Source of the DNA: Closterium sp. Naga37s-1
Lineage: Eukaryota; Streptophyta; Zygnematophyceae; Desmidiales; Closteriaceae
DNA: 64,000 bases
Direction of reading: 5' to 3'
Assembly: GCA_947471745.1 (NCBI GenBank)
Contig: CANJKZ010000267.1
Span: 2,187,001-2,251,000 of the forward strand
Shown here: in pieces, positions 23,201-34,162 of the stretch
Layout of the letters: each line of letters begins with the position of its first letter
Numbering within the stretch: the first letter of the stretch is position 1
Program-made: the position numbers and the translations under genes
Notes under the pieces: model-generated
What the model saw: only the letters and a program-made list of their open reading frames with translations
The model's database searches: none
What the model was told of the DNA's origin: nothing

Positions 23201-26200
23201 CACCCATCTGAACCGCTCCCCCATGGGACATCGGCATTCCTCCTGCCATATCCCCCACAGCCCGAGCCACAGGCGTGTTACCATCAGTAGACATTCCCGA
23301 GGCTGCGGACGAGGTTCGGGCGATGGTAACCGCATGCGCAACAGGCGTGTTACCAGCAGTGGACGCCTCAGTGGTTGCCACTGAAGCTGTCCTGTAGATA
23401 CTCAGTGAGGCGTTGTGAGTCCCGGGCCCGGCTGAGTTGACAACAGAAGGAGCTTCAGCAGCTGACATTGATCTACTCATAACAGGTGTGCTCATGGTAG
23501 GTGTACTGACCACAGAGGGACCAGCAACAGAGGGAGAGCGAGCGATAGCCAAAGCAGCCGACTGAATACTCTGGCCGATGCTCCACATGCCGTTGCCGGT
23601 GCCCATCCCCCACCCTCCCCCTCCGCCCTTTTCTCCTCCTCTCCCCCCCCCACTCCCACTCCCATCCCTCACAAGCCGTCTGGGAGCAGGAGGGACCAGG
23701 CCAGCTGCATTCCTTCGCATGGCTGCCCGAGCTTTTGCTTCAACTGCCCGGACTAGCAGCTCCAAATCTTCCCTAACTGCAGCAGCAGCCGTTGCTGCTG
23801 CGTTCCCTTCCTTAGCCACACCTCTAAACTTCCTTCTCACCCTGCCAACCCCATTCACATGCAACACATTATGCACCTCCTTGAAGACTGCAGATACTAC
23901 CTGCTCCACCTCCCACTCCGCTTTCTCCCTCTCAGCAGCCGAAACGGCTGTAGCGGCAGCTGTAGCGGCGGCAGAGGCTGATGCTGACTCGCTTTCCCGC
24001 TTCGCCACTGCCAGCTGTAGCATCTGCAGTAATACATGGAGAAAATCAGTCTGGTGCTTAGCTAAAAGTTCCTGCATATTGTAAAGAGAGTCATCCCATC
24101 TTTGGACTTCATCATCAGCCAATCCAACGTGTACCAACTCCTCCTCTCCTTTCCCAAATTCTTCCAAGTCTTCTCCCTCATCTGCTCCACCTGTTGTTGT
24201 CTCTGTTGCTGAAAAATCTCCTCCTAATAGTCCCCCGAAGGTCAGCAGCAGTCCCGCATCTGGACCAGTTCTGTTGAAACCACCTGTGTAAGAGCTTGCT
24301 CTGTTGAAAGCACCTGAGTGCGAGCCCGCTCTGTTGAAAGCACCTGAGTGCGAGCCCTCTCTGTTGAAAGCACCTGAGTGCGAGCCCGCTCTGTTGAAAG
24401 CACCTGAGTGCGAATCCGCTCTGTTGAAACCCCCTGTGTAGGAAACCGCTCTGTTGAAGTTCCCTGAAGAGTCATCCTGCACCTCCCTAGGAGCAACGAC
24501 CATCTGACTGGCGTAGGAAAAGGGCTGCCCTGAATAGGCCACTGCTCGGGCTGCGTTGGGAGAAGAAGCCTCATCAAGCGCCGAAAACGAGGTGGTGAGA
24601 GGAGAGGAGGGTTCTTTGGTGGTGCGAGTGGGAGAGGAGGGATCTTGAGAATTGGAAAGATCACGAGCAGAGTGGGAGGAAAGGAGGGTGGTGGTAGAGG
24701 AGTAAGAGGGCTGGTTTGGATCGGGATAGGCTCGGCCAGAGTACGTGGAGGCTCGGCGGAAGGCCTTGTTCAGAGAGGAGCCTATACTGCCGGGATGGGG
24801 GCTTGCAGGGGCTGTGAATGAGAATGCGTTATGGGTGATGTCTGGGGCTGCGTCTGGGATGCTGTGACCCGTGTTTCGGCTGATTTGAGTCGTCTCTAGG
24901 CTGCTGTGTTCAATGTCTGGGGTGCTTCGAGGCACATCAACAGGTGCACCCGGTGAGGCTGCTGCTCCTCCTGCTGCTGTTGCTACTACTGCTGCTCCTG
25001 CTGTTGCTACAACTTCTCCCCCTTCTCTCACATCCTCTTTCCTTTTCTCCCTGCCTTTTCCATCAGCTTCAACCCAACCATTCTCCATAGCTCCTGCTTC
25101 CCCTGCTGCTCCTGCAAAGCTCCCCCCTCCTCCACCTCCATCCCCTTCCTCCTGCCCGTCCCAATGGGCGAATTCCTTACTGTTCCTCTCCGCCTCCCCT
25201 TCCGTCTTCCCTTCCGCCCCCCCCTCCGCCTCCCCCTCCTCATGCTTATCATCACCACTGCATTCAGCCACGCTAGCCAAACGAGACTTTATGCGACAGC
25301 CAGGAGTGCCGTTTTCACCTGACGAAGCACCTGAAACAATAGAACCACCTGAACCATCTCCAGCTCCACCACTCCCACCCCCACCAGAAGCGGCACCACC
25401 AGGTATCCCCCTCGAAAACGATGCTGCCACCTCAGCCCCCCCTTCCCCATCCAGGTGCATCCCTCTCAAGTGGGCCAGGGGTGAGTGCAGGGGCGAAAAG
25501 TTACTCATTCTCCTTCTCAACTCAGGCAACTTAACACTGAAAAACTCGTCTTCACGAGGAGAAGACGATTTACGAGGCCCCTCACCAGTCATTCTCCTCC
25601 TTAATTCCGGCAGCTTAGCGCTACAAAACTCGTCTTCCCCAGGAGAGGAGGACCTATGAGGTGAGTTTTGCGGCCCCTCACCCGTCATTCTCCTCCTCAA
25701 TTCTGGAAGCTTAGTGCTGAAAAACTCGTCTTCTCCTGGGGAAGAGGGCAGGCGCAGGGCCGTCTTTGCATCCCGCACGTAGGTGACTAAATCGGATGTG
25801 GCTCTAGGGAGCGTGCGAGGGGGAGGGCGGATGTGCAGCAGTGGCCTGGTGCTGGTGCTGGGGGCGCCACTGCGGATGATATTCTCCTCACTGTTAGAGT
25901 TGGGACCGTGATTTGGGTCAGAGTTGTGAGACTGATCCTCACGCTGATCCTCCTCACTAGACAGTTTACCATCCGTGAGTGACCGTCGCCAATCCATCCG
26001 CCAAGACTGCTCCATCCTCCTTTCCTCCCTCTTCTCTACCCCCTCCGTTTCCTTTTCCTGCCTCTGACCTTCCCCATGCCTCACCTCAAGCTCTTCGTCA
26101 TCGTCCTCACTCCAAATCTCATCCCAATCCCCATCCCCATCCCCATCCCCATTCTTCCCGTCATCTCCCTCCCCTGCCCTTTTGTAAATCTCTTTCTTCT

Positions 26201-28388
26201 CTATGCTCAACCGCTCAACCACACTTGCTGCTGTGCCTGTGGCTGCTACGGCAAGCGAAGAAGCCAGTTCTTCTTCTCCTGCTGCTGCACCCTCCTCCTC
26301 CCCATGCTCCTCTATTCCAAACAGCACTCTTCTCATTCCTCCCATCTCCCCCTCAACTCCCCCATCCGCTCCCTCCTCCCCACCACCACATAAATACGGC
26401 CAGCTTTCCCTATCCTCCCCACCAGAACCCTCCAATTGCGGCCCGCCAAGCGGTGACACAAACACCCCTCCCACACCCCCACCCCTGCCATTCCTCCCCA
26501 CCGCTCCCGACCCACTCAAACTCCCCACTAGCGGCGACATAGGCCTACCATTCGCATCAACCACCAACACCCCTTCAGCCACAGTCACCGCACCCCCAAA
26601 CGCCTCCCCTAGCTGTCTCTCCAGCTGAGACAGCATTTTCACTGCCTCCTGCCGCCGCTCCCACTCCTTCTCAGCCAGAAGGCTTGCTTCAGCTGAAAGC
26701 TCCTGCTCTCGTTGCAACTCCAAATACAAGTCCTCTAATTCCCTCTCTAGGTCTCCTCTCACGGCCTGCAGTCGCTCTATCTCTGCTTCAGCCTCTGCGA
26801 TGCTCCTGGTGGTGATAATGGCGGCAGTGGTGGTGGTGCTGGTACTGGTATTGGTGCTACAGCCGCAGCTACAGCTGCTGCAACAAGTACAGCCACAGGT
26901 GCTGTTGCTATGCTGGCTCGTACTCTGGTTTTCCTCAGATTCGAGACAAGCCTTATCCAAATCAGCAACAGGGGGCTCGGCCTGTGGCTTGCAATCGAGC
27001 TGAAGAATGCGAAGAGAGTCCAACTCCCTCTCCAGATCTTCCCTCAGGTTGCGCAGAAACTGAAGCTCTGCTTCCACGTCCATCTTTCCAGGTGACAATT
27101 CCGTCTTGGGAAGCAACACTTCCACCTTCTGGGGCTCTTTGAGACACTCCTCAAGACAGAGAGGTGTTTGTTCCACCTCTGCTTCCATGTTCTCCCCCCC
27201 ACCCTCCCCGCCATTCCCCTTCCACCTCTCCTCATGCCCCTTCCTCCTTTCTTCGCTCCCTCCTCCTACGTCATCTTTCTCACCCGAAGCGACTCGCGCA
27301 TCTCCATCATTCAAACCCATAGTGTCTCCTGCTGCTGCCGCCTCTGCAGCTTTCAGGCGACTCACAAGCCCCTTCGCCCTCTCCTCTGCCTCCTCTCGTC
27401 CCTTCTCCGCCTCCCTCCATTGCCTCTCTGCCTCCTCCCTTCGCCTCTCTGCCTCGTCCCGTAGCCTTTCCGCCTCCTCCCTCTGCGTATCAGCCACATC
27501 CCTCTGTGCTTCCGCCTCTTTCAACCTCTGCTCCACCTCCTCTCTCCTACCCACCTCCCCGTTTCCCTTCTCCCTCACTCCCCTTTCTCCAAACTCATCC
27601 ACGTGTGCTTGCGCTTCTGCCCACCGTCCATTCATGTCTGCCAGCTCAGCACTCGTATCCGCCAGCCTGGCACTCGTATCCGCCAGCCTGGCACTCGTAC
27701 CTGCAAGCGTGGCATTCACAGATTCCAGCTCACGCCTCAAACCCTCCGCCTCTCCCTCTGCTCTCACGGCGCGCAGTTCAAGGCTTGCCAAGCGTGCACT
27801 TGACTCTTTCTCCTCGTTTTCAAGCCCATGTACACTGCCAATGCCAGGGTTTACCTTTCCACTAGCCTCATTGTTCCTCTCATTTGCTACACTGATTCCG
27901 TCCCCCCCTTCACTTTGTCTTCCATCCAATGACCCGCCCCCTTCCTCTGCTGCAGCTGCACCAGCACTCCCCCTCTCGATCCTCTCACACTTGGCCTCCG
28001 CTTCCTCCAATCGCTGCTGGACATGTGTCAATTCCTCCTCCGCCTCTTTCCTCCTCTTCTTCTCCTCCTTCCTCTTCCCCTCCTCCTCCTTCCGCTTCTC
28101 CTTCTCCTCTTTCCGTTTCTGCTTTTCTTCCCTCCTCCCCTCCTCTTCCTCCTTCAACCTCCTCTCACACTCCTCCAACCTCCCAACCAAATCCGCTCTC
28201 TCCTTCTCCCTTTCCTTCTCCTTCTCCTCAAATTGCCCCTCCAAAGCAGCCTTTTCCCTTTCCAGGATTTCATACTTAACCAACAAATCGGCTCTGGCCT
28301 TCTCTGCCACTGCGAACTGCTCCGCTGCTTGTTGTAGTTCGCCTTTCAACCGCTCTACATCCCCCCGCATTTCCTCCAATGCCTCCTT
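14770..28388 (-). CDS. Giant low-complexity coiled-coil protein, partial at the 5' end
   Basis: One uninterrupted minus-strand frame runs about 4,176 codons from 28,379 to 15,849. The exon itself begins at an acceptor (TTTTACAG) ending at 28,389, so the first Met shown is probably internal and upstream exons are missing. Residues ~1-450 and ~520-580 are heptad-rich, acidic/basic coiled coil ([32 protein letters not shown]). A short Cys-rich patch, [13 protein letters not shown], lies near residue 490. Then follow [10 protein letters not shown] repeats, GNTPVA(R/H)AV repeats, [15 protein letters not shown] blocks, a second charged coiled-coil region, and acidic [15 protein letters not shown] modules separated by EAPQ or EVPQ. 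Near 16,030 the repeat pattern leaves this frame and continues in another to a stop at 14,770, ending in (EVQGS)n. That implies a 1-2 base frameshift, an assembly error or a small intron. I do not recognise the family; a cytoskeletal or scaffold role would be a guess. Confidence 0.6.
14930..15560 (-). repeat. 15-bp minisatellite encoding EVQGS pentapeptides
   Basis: About 40 tandem copies of a 15-bp unit (plus strand CTCACTCCCTTGCAC). On the minus strand they read as EVQGS with variants [15 protein letters not shown] and EVQRS. The unit is a multiple of three, so copy-number change keeps frame. The opposite strand is also open in all three frames, which explains long shadow reading frames here. 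Confidence 0.9.
16813..18300 (-). repeat. Acidic module repeats with embedded palindromes
   Basis: Imperfect repeats of the giant gene. They include a 24-bp unit encoding ADAEEGE (about 17,090-17,170), [16 protein letters not shown] blocks, PDG-type [15 protein letters not shown] blocks, and a ~94-bp duplication (18,137-18,199 and 18,231-18,292). Many units end in GAGGCGCCTC or a variant. Two perfect 24-bp palindromes lie inside, centred at 16,875/16,876 and 18,207/18,208. Confidence 0.8.
21400..22180 (-). repeat. Long in-frame repeats in the giant gene
   Basis: Near-identical blocks of roughly 280 bp recur (about 21,560-21,700 and 21,840-21,985). They encode [22 protein letters not shown] and [19 protein letters not shown], with related shorter copies around. 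The high similarity of the copies points to recent unequal exchange or slippage. Confidence 0.75.
22700..23370 (-). repeat. GNTPVA-type repeats in the giant gene
   Basis: At least ten dispersed copies of a short motif, read on the minus strand as [18 protein letters not shown] or GNTPVSQAV. They are separated by Ser/Thr/Ala-rich linkers. A proline-directed phosphorylation pattern (TP) is possible but is inference only. Confidence 0.7.
24265..24450 (-). repeat. 30-bp tandem repeat encoding [10 protein letters not shown]
   Basis: About seven tandem copies of a 30-bp unit, read on the minus strand as [10 protein letters not shown] with variants ([30 protein letters not shown]). Confidence 0.85.
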
Positions 28389-28898
28389 CTGTAAAAGGTA
28401 GTAGGCGGATGGAGTGAGCGGGGTAGGTGAGGTGGGTTGATATGGGTGGGATAAGCGGGAGCGAGGGAAATAGGGGGATGGAGAGGGGGTGGAAAAAGGG
28501 AGGAGTGGGATGGGGAGTGGGGGGGATGGGTGGAGGGCGGAAGGAAGGAGAAGCGGTGAGGAATACTAGAAAAACGAGCCAGGAATGCCATGCATTTTAA
28601 CAAACGTATGATGCCCCAATAGCCTACTAGACAATGCGACGCGAGTGGATGGAGAGATGGTTGTAACTGGTGCGAGGAAAGGGGGTCGTGAACGAAGGTG
28701 CGAGGGATTGGAGATGAAGCTGGGGCGCAAAACGAATGCGGAATGAGAATGCGAGAGGCCACGTGGACGGACCCGATGGCTTTTCTTCCCATCTTTGTGC
28801 TTCTTGCCCGTCGATTTGCCTTCCTCCTGCCCGTCCTGCTCACAAAGGATCAAAAGTGGCGCGAGCTCAACAAAGGGAGAGCGGAAAGCGCCTCAAGC

Positions 28899-29036
28899 GG
28901 AACGCCGCAGAAAGCTGGCGCGAGAAGACAGGAGTAGTGGCGGAGCTAAAAAGAGTTTTGAGACGTCTGAAATGTTGAGACATCTCAAAACTCTTTTGAG
29001 ACGTCTCAGAACGCCGCAGAAAGCTGGCGCAAGAAG
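28899..29036. repeat. Direct repeats flanking a palindrome cluster
   Basis: AACGCCGCAGAAAGCTGGCG occurs at about 28,901 and 29,011. Between the copies lie AAAGAGTTTTGAGA and its reverse complement TCTCAAAACTCTTT, and TTTTGAGACGTCTCAG. The arrangement is the same copy-palindrome-copy structure seen at five other places in the window. Confidence 0.8.
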
Positions 29037-29098
29037 AAATGAGCTAAAAGGTACGCGCATGGGAGCCAGAGCGGGACCCCCGGAAAGGAAGAGTACCT

Positions 29099-29210
29099 AC
29101 TGAGCCATTGCCAGGAACTTGAGACGTGCGCATTTTTTAGACTCCTCGCTCACCGCATTTCGACCTGAGAAGACTTCTCCAGGTCTCAGTGTTCCCGGCA
29201 ATGGCTCAGT
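29099..29210. mobile_element. 112-bp MITE with terminal inverted repeats and GTACCT target duplication
   Basis: Ends ACTGAGCCATTGCC(A/G)GGAAC are inverted copies with one mismatch over 20 bp, and similarity continues a few bases further (GAGAC). The element is flanked on both sides by GTACCT (29,093-29,098 and 29,211-29,216), a plausible 6-bp target-site duplication. It has no coding capacity. It would need a transposase supplied elsewhere; the superfamily cannot be assigned from this one copy. Confidence 0.72.
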
Positions 29211-30945
29211 GTACCTCAGGCTCTAGCATTCTCCCTCAGATTAATCAGCTCTCTGAGTATAGTGTAGGAGTTTCCCGCATAAAAAGCACTATGTTCTCAG
29301 GCATGCTTTCACTTACCTGTGCTTCCATATCCCCCGACCGAGAACGCGCCTTGCCAACTATCCGAGACTCGCAACAGTCGAATCAACGGACGGCCTCATC
29401 TGTGAACCTGCTACGGTATGGACGCGGTAAGCAGCGGCTATTCCGCATAGCTGCAGTCTAAAGTAGGTGCACTAATCACTTTAGTAGGCAGGTCCCGAAA
29501 GTACGTTTTTGCAGAATACCCTATTCAACCATTCTACAACCTTGTAAAACTCTCTAGATCGTATCAGAACTCATTGAGCCGCATTTCGGACATACTTTCG
29601 GGTTCGGTTGACAACCGCGCCTAAAAGGACACATCCAGAATTACCGTGTCGGCCTCAAAACTGTCATCACTTTCATGTGATTGGTCGAAAGTTTTGAGTG
29701 GGTTTTTGACGCGATTGGTTCAGGATTTTCCCACCGAACCTAACCCTGGGGTTTCCCGAACCTACTTTTTTTTCGTTGACTTGGTTGTGTAATTTGGGGT
29801 GTGGCTCGGACCAAGCAAGGGTCAGGCCAGGCTCGGACGTACTGTTCATGGGCACGTAGCTCTCCGGACCGAAAAGGTTATGTGGGGGGAAGGAGGGACG
29901 AGACTGCAGTGGGCATACGGTGTACGACTCGGCAAAGTTTCCTCATCCAGTCCATCCAAACCAAGCCGCCCCTGAGGCCGCCACAAGCCTTTACCGAGCC
30001 AGTTGGAGGTGTGCCATTAGGTTTGGTAAAAACAGTGTCTTTTTCTTCCCTTCGTTCTGGGTTTCCCAGAGATTTTGTGGTGTATGGAGTTCAGAGCTGA
30101 TTTGAGAAGTATTATGAAGATCCCAAAATCCAGCAACATATTTGGCTAAGTCCGTTCAAGCGTTTGTTATCAATTCTCCAGTTTTGTTGAGTCCGAAACA
30201 CCCGAAATACCCTTTCGAATCTTCCATTTTTTGTCAGCAGCTCGCGCTAGCTTCGTACCCGAGCCAGGAAGCCCACAAAGGTTTGTGTCCTCCATATAGA
30301 GTGCCTAGAAATGAAATGCGAGCGTCGTTACAGTAAAAATCCACCAACAATCAAGCGTAAAAGATTGTGGAGCATATTACCCCTTGGAAATTCGGAGTAT
30401 CACTATACCCATCTCATCAGCCATGCTTGGTGTTCCCACCACTTTCTCACAGCCTTCATTTCTAGAAGCTCGCACCATCCCAATTCTCACCCTTGGCCCC
30501 TCTTATCTCATTTCCTTCACTTTCTCCTCTCATTCTCCTACCGATACGGCGCTTGTAGTTTGCGCGTGATGGCAATTTAAGCCTTGACGTGTTGTCCATT
30601 CAGCGTGTCATGGTCTGTCATTAGTCGGAATTGGTACCACCACGCATCCTGATCGGATTTGCCTGGGATTCCTAGATCGCCTTCACATTGTAATCTGGTC
30701 GAATTTCGGTTCATTGCGCCGAAATCCATGGTGTACCCAGCATAGCCCCGAGGGTGCCTAACGAGCACTCGTTTCAGTCACACACTGAACCGACTCCAAC
30801 CATCTGCAGGCATTTCCTGAGTGCTCATCCGGGCCATTGCCGTTTTCGTTTCCCGCTGTAGTGTCCGATCGTTCGGCGGACGCTGCAGCTCAGCAGCTCA
30901 AGGCTCTTCACATTACCTCTTTAATCGCTAGCTGGAGCTGCGGAT

Positions 30946-33925
30946 ATGGCGCTGACCGCAGCAGATGCTGGGCCCATCTACAACCTGTTAGAAGCAGCTC
31001 TTAACGAGGCTACAAGGAAAGAGGCGGAGCAGGCTCTTAACGCGTATGAGACCCGCGTGGGTTTCTGCTCATGTCTCCTGGTATGGCAGATGGAGGTCCC
31101 CTCTCTTTTGACTTCTTAGCCTTGATATTATTGTGAGAGCTTGAAGCGTTATCATGGGAGCTTGAAGCGTTATCATGGGAGCTTGAAGCGTTTTCGTGAG
31201 AACTTGAAGCGTTTTCATGAGAGCCTGAAGCGTTTTCTTGAGAACCTGAAGCGTTATTATGAGAGCTTCAAGCGTTATTCTGAGATGAGAGCATTCTTGT
31301 CATGCGTGCATATTCCATCTCCGCCACTGTCTGATGCTCGGGCTTGAGATCATAGCGCGCAAGGAGCTGGATCTGGAGGGCGGAACCAAGTGGTTGAATT
31401 CATGAGACAGTTCATTGGACCTTCACTGAACCCCTCTTTTCCCCTCCGCCTCTCCCTGTATGCCGGCAGGAGATCATATCGCGCAAGGAGCTGGATCAGA
31501 AGGGCGGAGCCAGGTGGCTGGCAGCGATCTATTTCAAGAATAGCATCAACAGATACTGGCGGGCGAGACGAGAGACACAGTGAGTCACACGCACGCATAG
31601 GTTGACTCACAGTATCTGCACTCACGTATACACTGACTCGCTCACTGCATGCTGAACGAGTCAGTGCATGATGAACCACAGAATCAGGAGCGAATGCTTG
31701 GCTAGCAGCAGTCTGCTTAAAAAACAAGCATGACATGTCAGGATCAGTTACTGGCGAGCAAGAAGAGAGATGTAGCGAGTCTCATGGCCGTTATCTCCCC
31801 GGCCGGCATGAGGCTTATCGGATGAGAAGTTGGTGCCGCGCTTGCAAACAGGCTTCGAGATTGTTGTATAGCCGTACTCCACATCCGGCATCCCTGGCCT
31901 TCCTTTCTCACGCCCTCCCTCACACGCTCCCGCACCCGCACAGGGGCATATCAGACGAGGAGAAGCTGGTGCGGAGAGCAGTCAAGTCAAGTGGACTTCC
32001 TCTCTCACACTCCCTCACTCCCCCTCCCTCGCCTCATCCAGGGGCATATCGGACGAGGAGAAGCCGGTGCTGAGAGCTCGGTTGCTGGAGTTAGTAGCAG
32101 ATGAGAACAGCCAGGTGGCCGTGCAGCTGGCCGTGCTGATTGCCAAGATCGCCCGCATCGACTACCCCAGGGAATGGTGAGTGGGGCATGGGCGGCAATG
32201 GGTGGTAGGGAAATGGGCCTGATTGGTTGGAGATGGGGTTTGTCCCATGTATGATGTATGAGGTCTCATAGCTCATGGGAACAGCCAGCTGGCCGTGCTG
32301 ATCGCTAAGATCGGCCGCATTGACTTCCCCAGGGAATGGTGAGTGAGGGACGGGCGTGAGTGGTACTATAATGGACTACTCCATTGCAATCAGCCTTGGG
32401 GCTATGCTGTGTACACCATGGGCGTGAGTTGTGAGGGATGGGCATGAATGGTGAGTGGGGCATGGGCGTGTATATATGTTGGATTGGCTGGCATACATAC
32501 ACGCCCATGCCCCACTCACCATTACATTGCATGGCAATGTAATGCACTGTTCCATCGCAATTTGTCATTGAAATCTCTCAATCATGTTTGTCATTTCTTG
32601 ATTCACCGATTCCATGCGTTCACACCCACGGCCGTGCTATGTGATGCCATATGATCCCACACGATGCCACTTGATGCCATGTGATGCCATATGATTCCAC
32701 ACGATGCCATTTGATGCCATGTGATGCCATATGATCCCACACGATGCCATTTGATGCCATGTGATGCCATATGATCCCACACGATGCCATTTGATGCCAT
32801 GTGATGCCATATGATCCCACACGATGCCATTTGATGCCATGTGATGCCATATGATCCCACACGATGCCATTTGATGCCATGTGATGCCATATGATCCCAC
32901 ACGATGCCATTTGATGCCATGTGATGCCATATGATCCCACACGATGCCATTTGATGCCATATGATCCCACACGGTGCCATTCGATGCCATGTGATTCCAT
33001 ATGATGCGGTGTGATGTCATATGATGTGATGTCATGTCATATGTGATTCCATATGATGCCATGCAATGCCATATTATGCCATTTGGTGCCACATCATGTC
33101 ATGCTGCATGCAAGGCCAGGTCCGAGCTATTCCCCACGCTCCTGCAGAAGCTTCAGAGTCAGGACCCTCTGCTCACACAGCGCGCCTATCTGGTTCTCAA
33201 TCACGTGCTTAAGGAACTCTCAACTAAGCGCCTGAGTGTAGACCAACGCACGTTTTCTCAGGTAAAATCTAGCATCAATGTAATTTTGCTTAGGTAAGAG
33301 CCAGGCTGTTTAGGTACTTACTAGGTGCTTGCAGTTAGGAATGAGCAAAAACGACTCCTGCAGAAGCTACAGACTCAGGACCCTCTGCTCACCCAACGTG
33401 CCTATCTCGTGCTTAAGGAACTCTCAACTAAGCACCTGAGGGTGGACCACCGCACCTTTTCTCAGGTAAGAGCCAAGCTACATAACCACGTGCTTAATAA
33501 ACTTTCAACTAAGCGCGTGAGTGTAGATCAGCGCACGTTCGCTCAGGGAAGAGCTAGCATCGAAACACACTACAGTTCTCCGTTGAAGTTGAGAAGATGT
33601 AACACCAAGGATAGAAAATACCGAGGATCACTTTTTTTTTTTCATATTTTTCCCGCCTCTCCCCTCCCTCACAATTTTTTGTCCTTTTCTCAGGTGACCA
33701 GCCAGCTGTTTGAGCCCACCTGGGCACACTGGGTTCGAGACACAGGGTCACTGCTGCAGGGCCTAACCGCCCTTGAGGCTGGAGGGTCAGACCCAGCAGC
33801 AGCAGCAGCAGGGGCAGCAGGAGGGGCGCTGATGCTGCTGTGTGAGCGGTGGCTGTTGTGTGTGAAGACTCTCCGTCGCATGCTCGTGTTTGGCTTTCCC
33901 TCTGACTTCAAATCCGTTCAGGCAA
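30946..33925 (+). CDS. Importin-11-like nuclear transport receptor, N-terminal exons only
   Basis: Importin-beta family receptors bind Ran through their N-terminal repeats and carry cargo through nuclear pores. Predicted exons are 30,946-31,080, 31,470-31,579, 32,042-32,176, 33,120-33,261 and 33,694-33,925; phases agree and give about 251 residues. Diagnostic stretches are GPIYNLLEAALNEATRKEAE (N-terminal repeat), GARWLAAIYFKNSINRYW, ISDEEK, QLAVLIAKIARIDYPREW, ELFPTLLQKLQ, LKELSTKRLSVDQRTFSQ and LCVKTLRRMLVFGF. These follow the order of plant and animal importin-11. The family is around 1,000 residues, so about three quarters is missing. Exon 5 ends at GCAA/GTAAGT, and the next feature, about 240 bp on, is copia element C. 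No further exons appear beyond that element, so the gene is truncated or rearranged here. Exons 2, 3 and 4 have partial tandem copies. Confidence 0.78.
31139..31285 (+). repeat. 21-bp minisatellite in importin intron 1
   Basis: About seven copies of TTGAAGCGTTATCATGGGAGC and variants (CGTTTTCATGAGAGC, CGTTTTCTTGAGAACC). The unit length is a multiple of three, but the array lies between exons 1 and 2. Confidence 0.85.
31347..32345 (+). repeat. Partial tandem copies of importin exons 2 and 3
   Basis: Exon 2 (31,470-31,579) has a 5' partial copy at 31,347-31,394 (gagatcatagcgcgcaagg) and a decayed 3' partial copy at about 31,741-31,785 (atcagttactggcgagcaag). Exon 3 (32,042-32,176) has 5' partial copies at about 31,801-31,842 and 31,943-31,990 (ggggcatatcagacgagg). 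A 3' partial copy including the donor lies at about 32,279-32,345 (ccccagggaatggtgagtg). The copies drag adjoining intron sequence with them and are not usable as full exons. Confidence 0.75.
32637..33000 (+). repeat. 40-bp tandem array in importin intron 3
   Basis: About nine head-to-tail copies of a 40-bp unit made of four 10-bp subunits (ATGATCCCAC, ACGATGCCAT, TTGATGCCAT, GTGATGCCAT). Similar 10-bp words continue irregularly to about 33,110, right up to the exon 4 acceptor. The unit itself seems built by amplification of a ~10-bp GATGCCAT word. It is non-coding; frames open on the minus strand are by-products. Confidence 0.92.
33351..33548 (+). repeat. Two downstream copies of importin exon 4
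   Basis: The first copy (33,351-33,464) repeats exon 4 from CTCCTGCAGAAGCT to TTTTCTCAG followed by a GTAAGA donor, but lacks the 12 bases between YLVL and LKELS. The second (about 33,475-33,548) repeats only the NHVL...TKR...VDQRTF part. Both differ from the exon by several substitutions. Confidence 0.8.
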
Positions 33926-34162
33926 GTAAGTCGATGCGGGCGTTCGTGTCTATGTGTTTTGTTTCCAGCACCATCTGTCAGTCACTCCCTTCCCTACCTT
34001 GTCTTTTTTCGTTTATCTCTTTTTTGTTCTTCTTTACCCGAGATGAGGCGATTTCTAAGAGCATCGGAAATCCTGTATAATTTCCCAATTCTTAAGTTCA
34101 AAAGTTTTCATTGAAAAGAAGCAGTTAAGAGCTGATGTTTTCTTCCATGCGCATCCCACATG
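33926..34162 (+). other. Truncated end of the importin gene before element C
   Basis: Starts as intron 5 (GTAAGTCGATG). No exon is found before the first recognisable copia codons at 34,163. The exact junction with element C cannot be placed because its 3' LTR is absent. Confidence 0.5.

Larger units (their letters stand above)
28389..30945. other. Intergenic region between the giant gene and the importin gene
   Basis: No gene is recognised. It holds a palindrome cluster between direct repeats (28,899-29,036), a MITE (29,099-29,210), and a weaker inverted pair CCCGAAAGTA(C/T)GT at ~29,496 and ~29,601. The missing 5' exons of the giant gene should lie on the minus strand here. A Lys-rich minus-strand stretch at 28,840-28,770 (CEQDGQEEGKSTGKKHKDGK) is one weak candidate. 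The divergent promoters of the two genes should also be here, but no sites are identifiable. Confidence 0.5.

Noticed and set aside
27106..28401. 431-codon plus-strand open frame (Ser/Ala/Leu-rich)
   Set aside because: Antisense of the coiled-coil start of the giant gene; the heptad pattern is on the minus strand and this frame shows only its complement.
29490..29615. Possible second MITE with CCCGAAAGTA(C/T)GT inverted ends
   Set aside because: Only ~13 bp inverted match, and no target duplication visible.
32603..33092. Three minus-strand open frames with repeated MASHGIKWHRVGS-type residues
   Set aside because: Produced by the 40-bp intronic satellite; they lie inside intron 3 of the importin gene on the opposite strand and have no homology.
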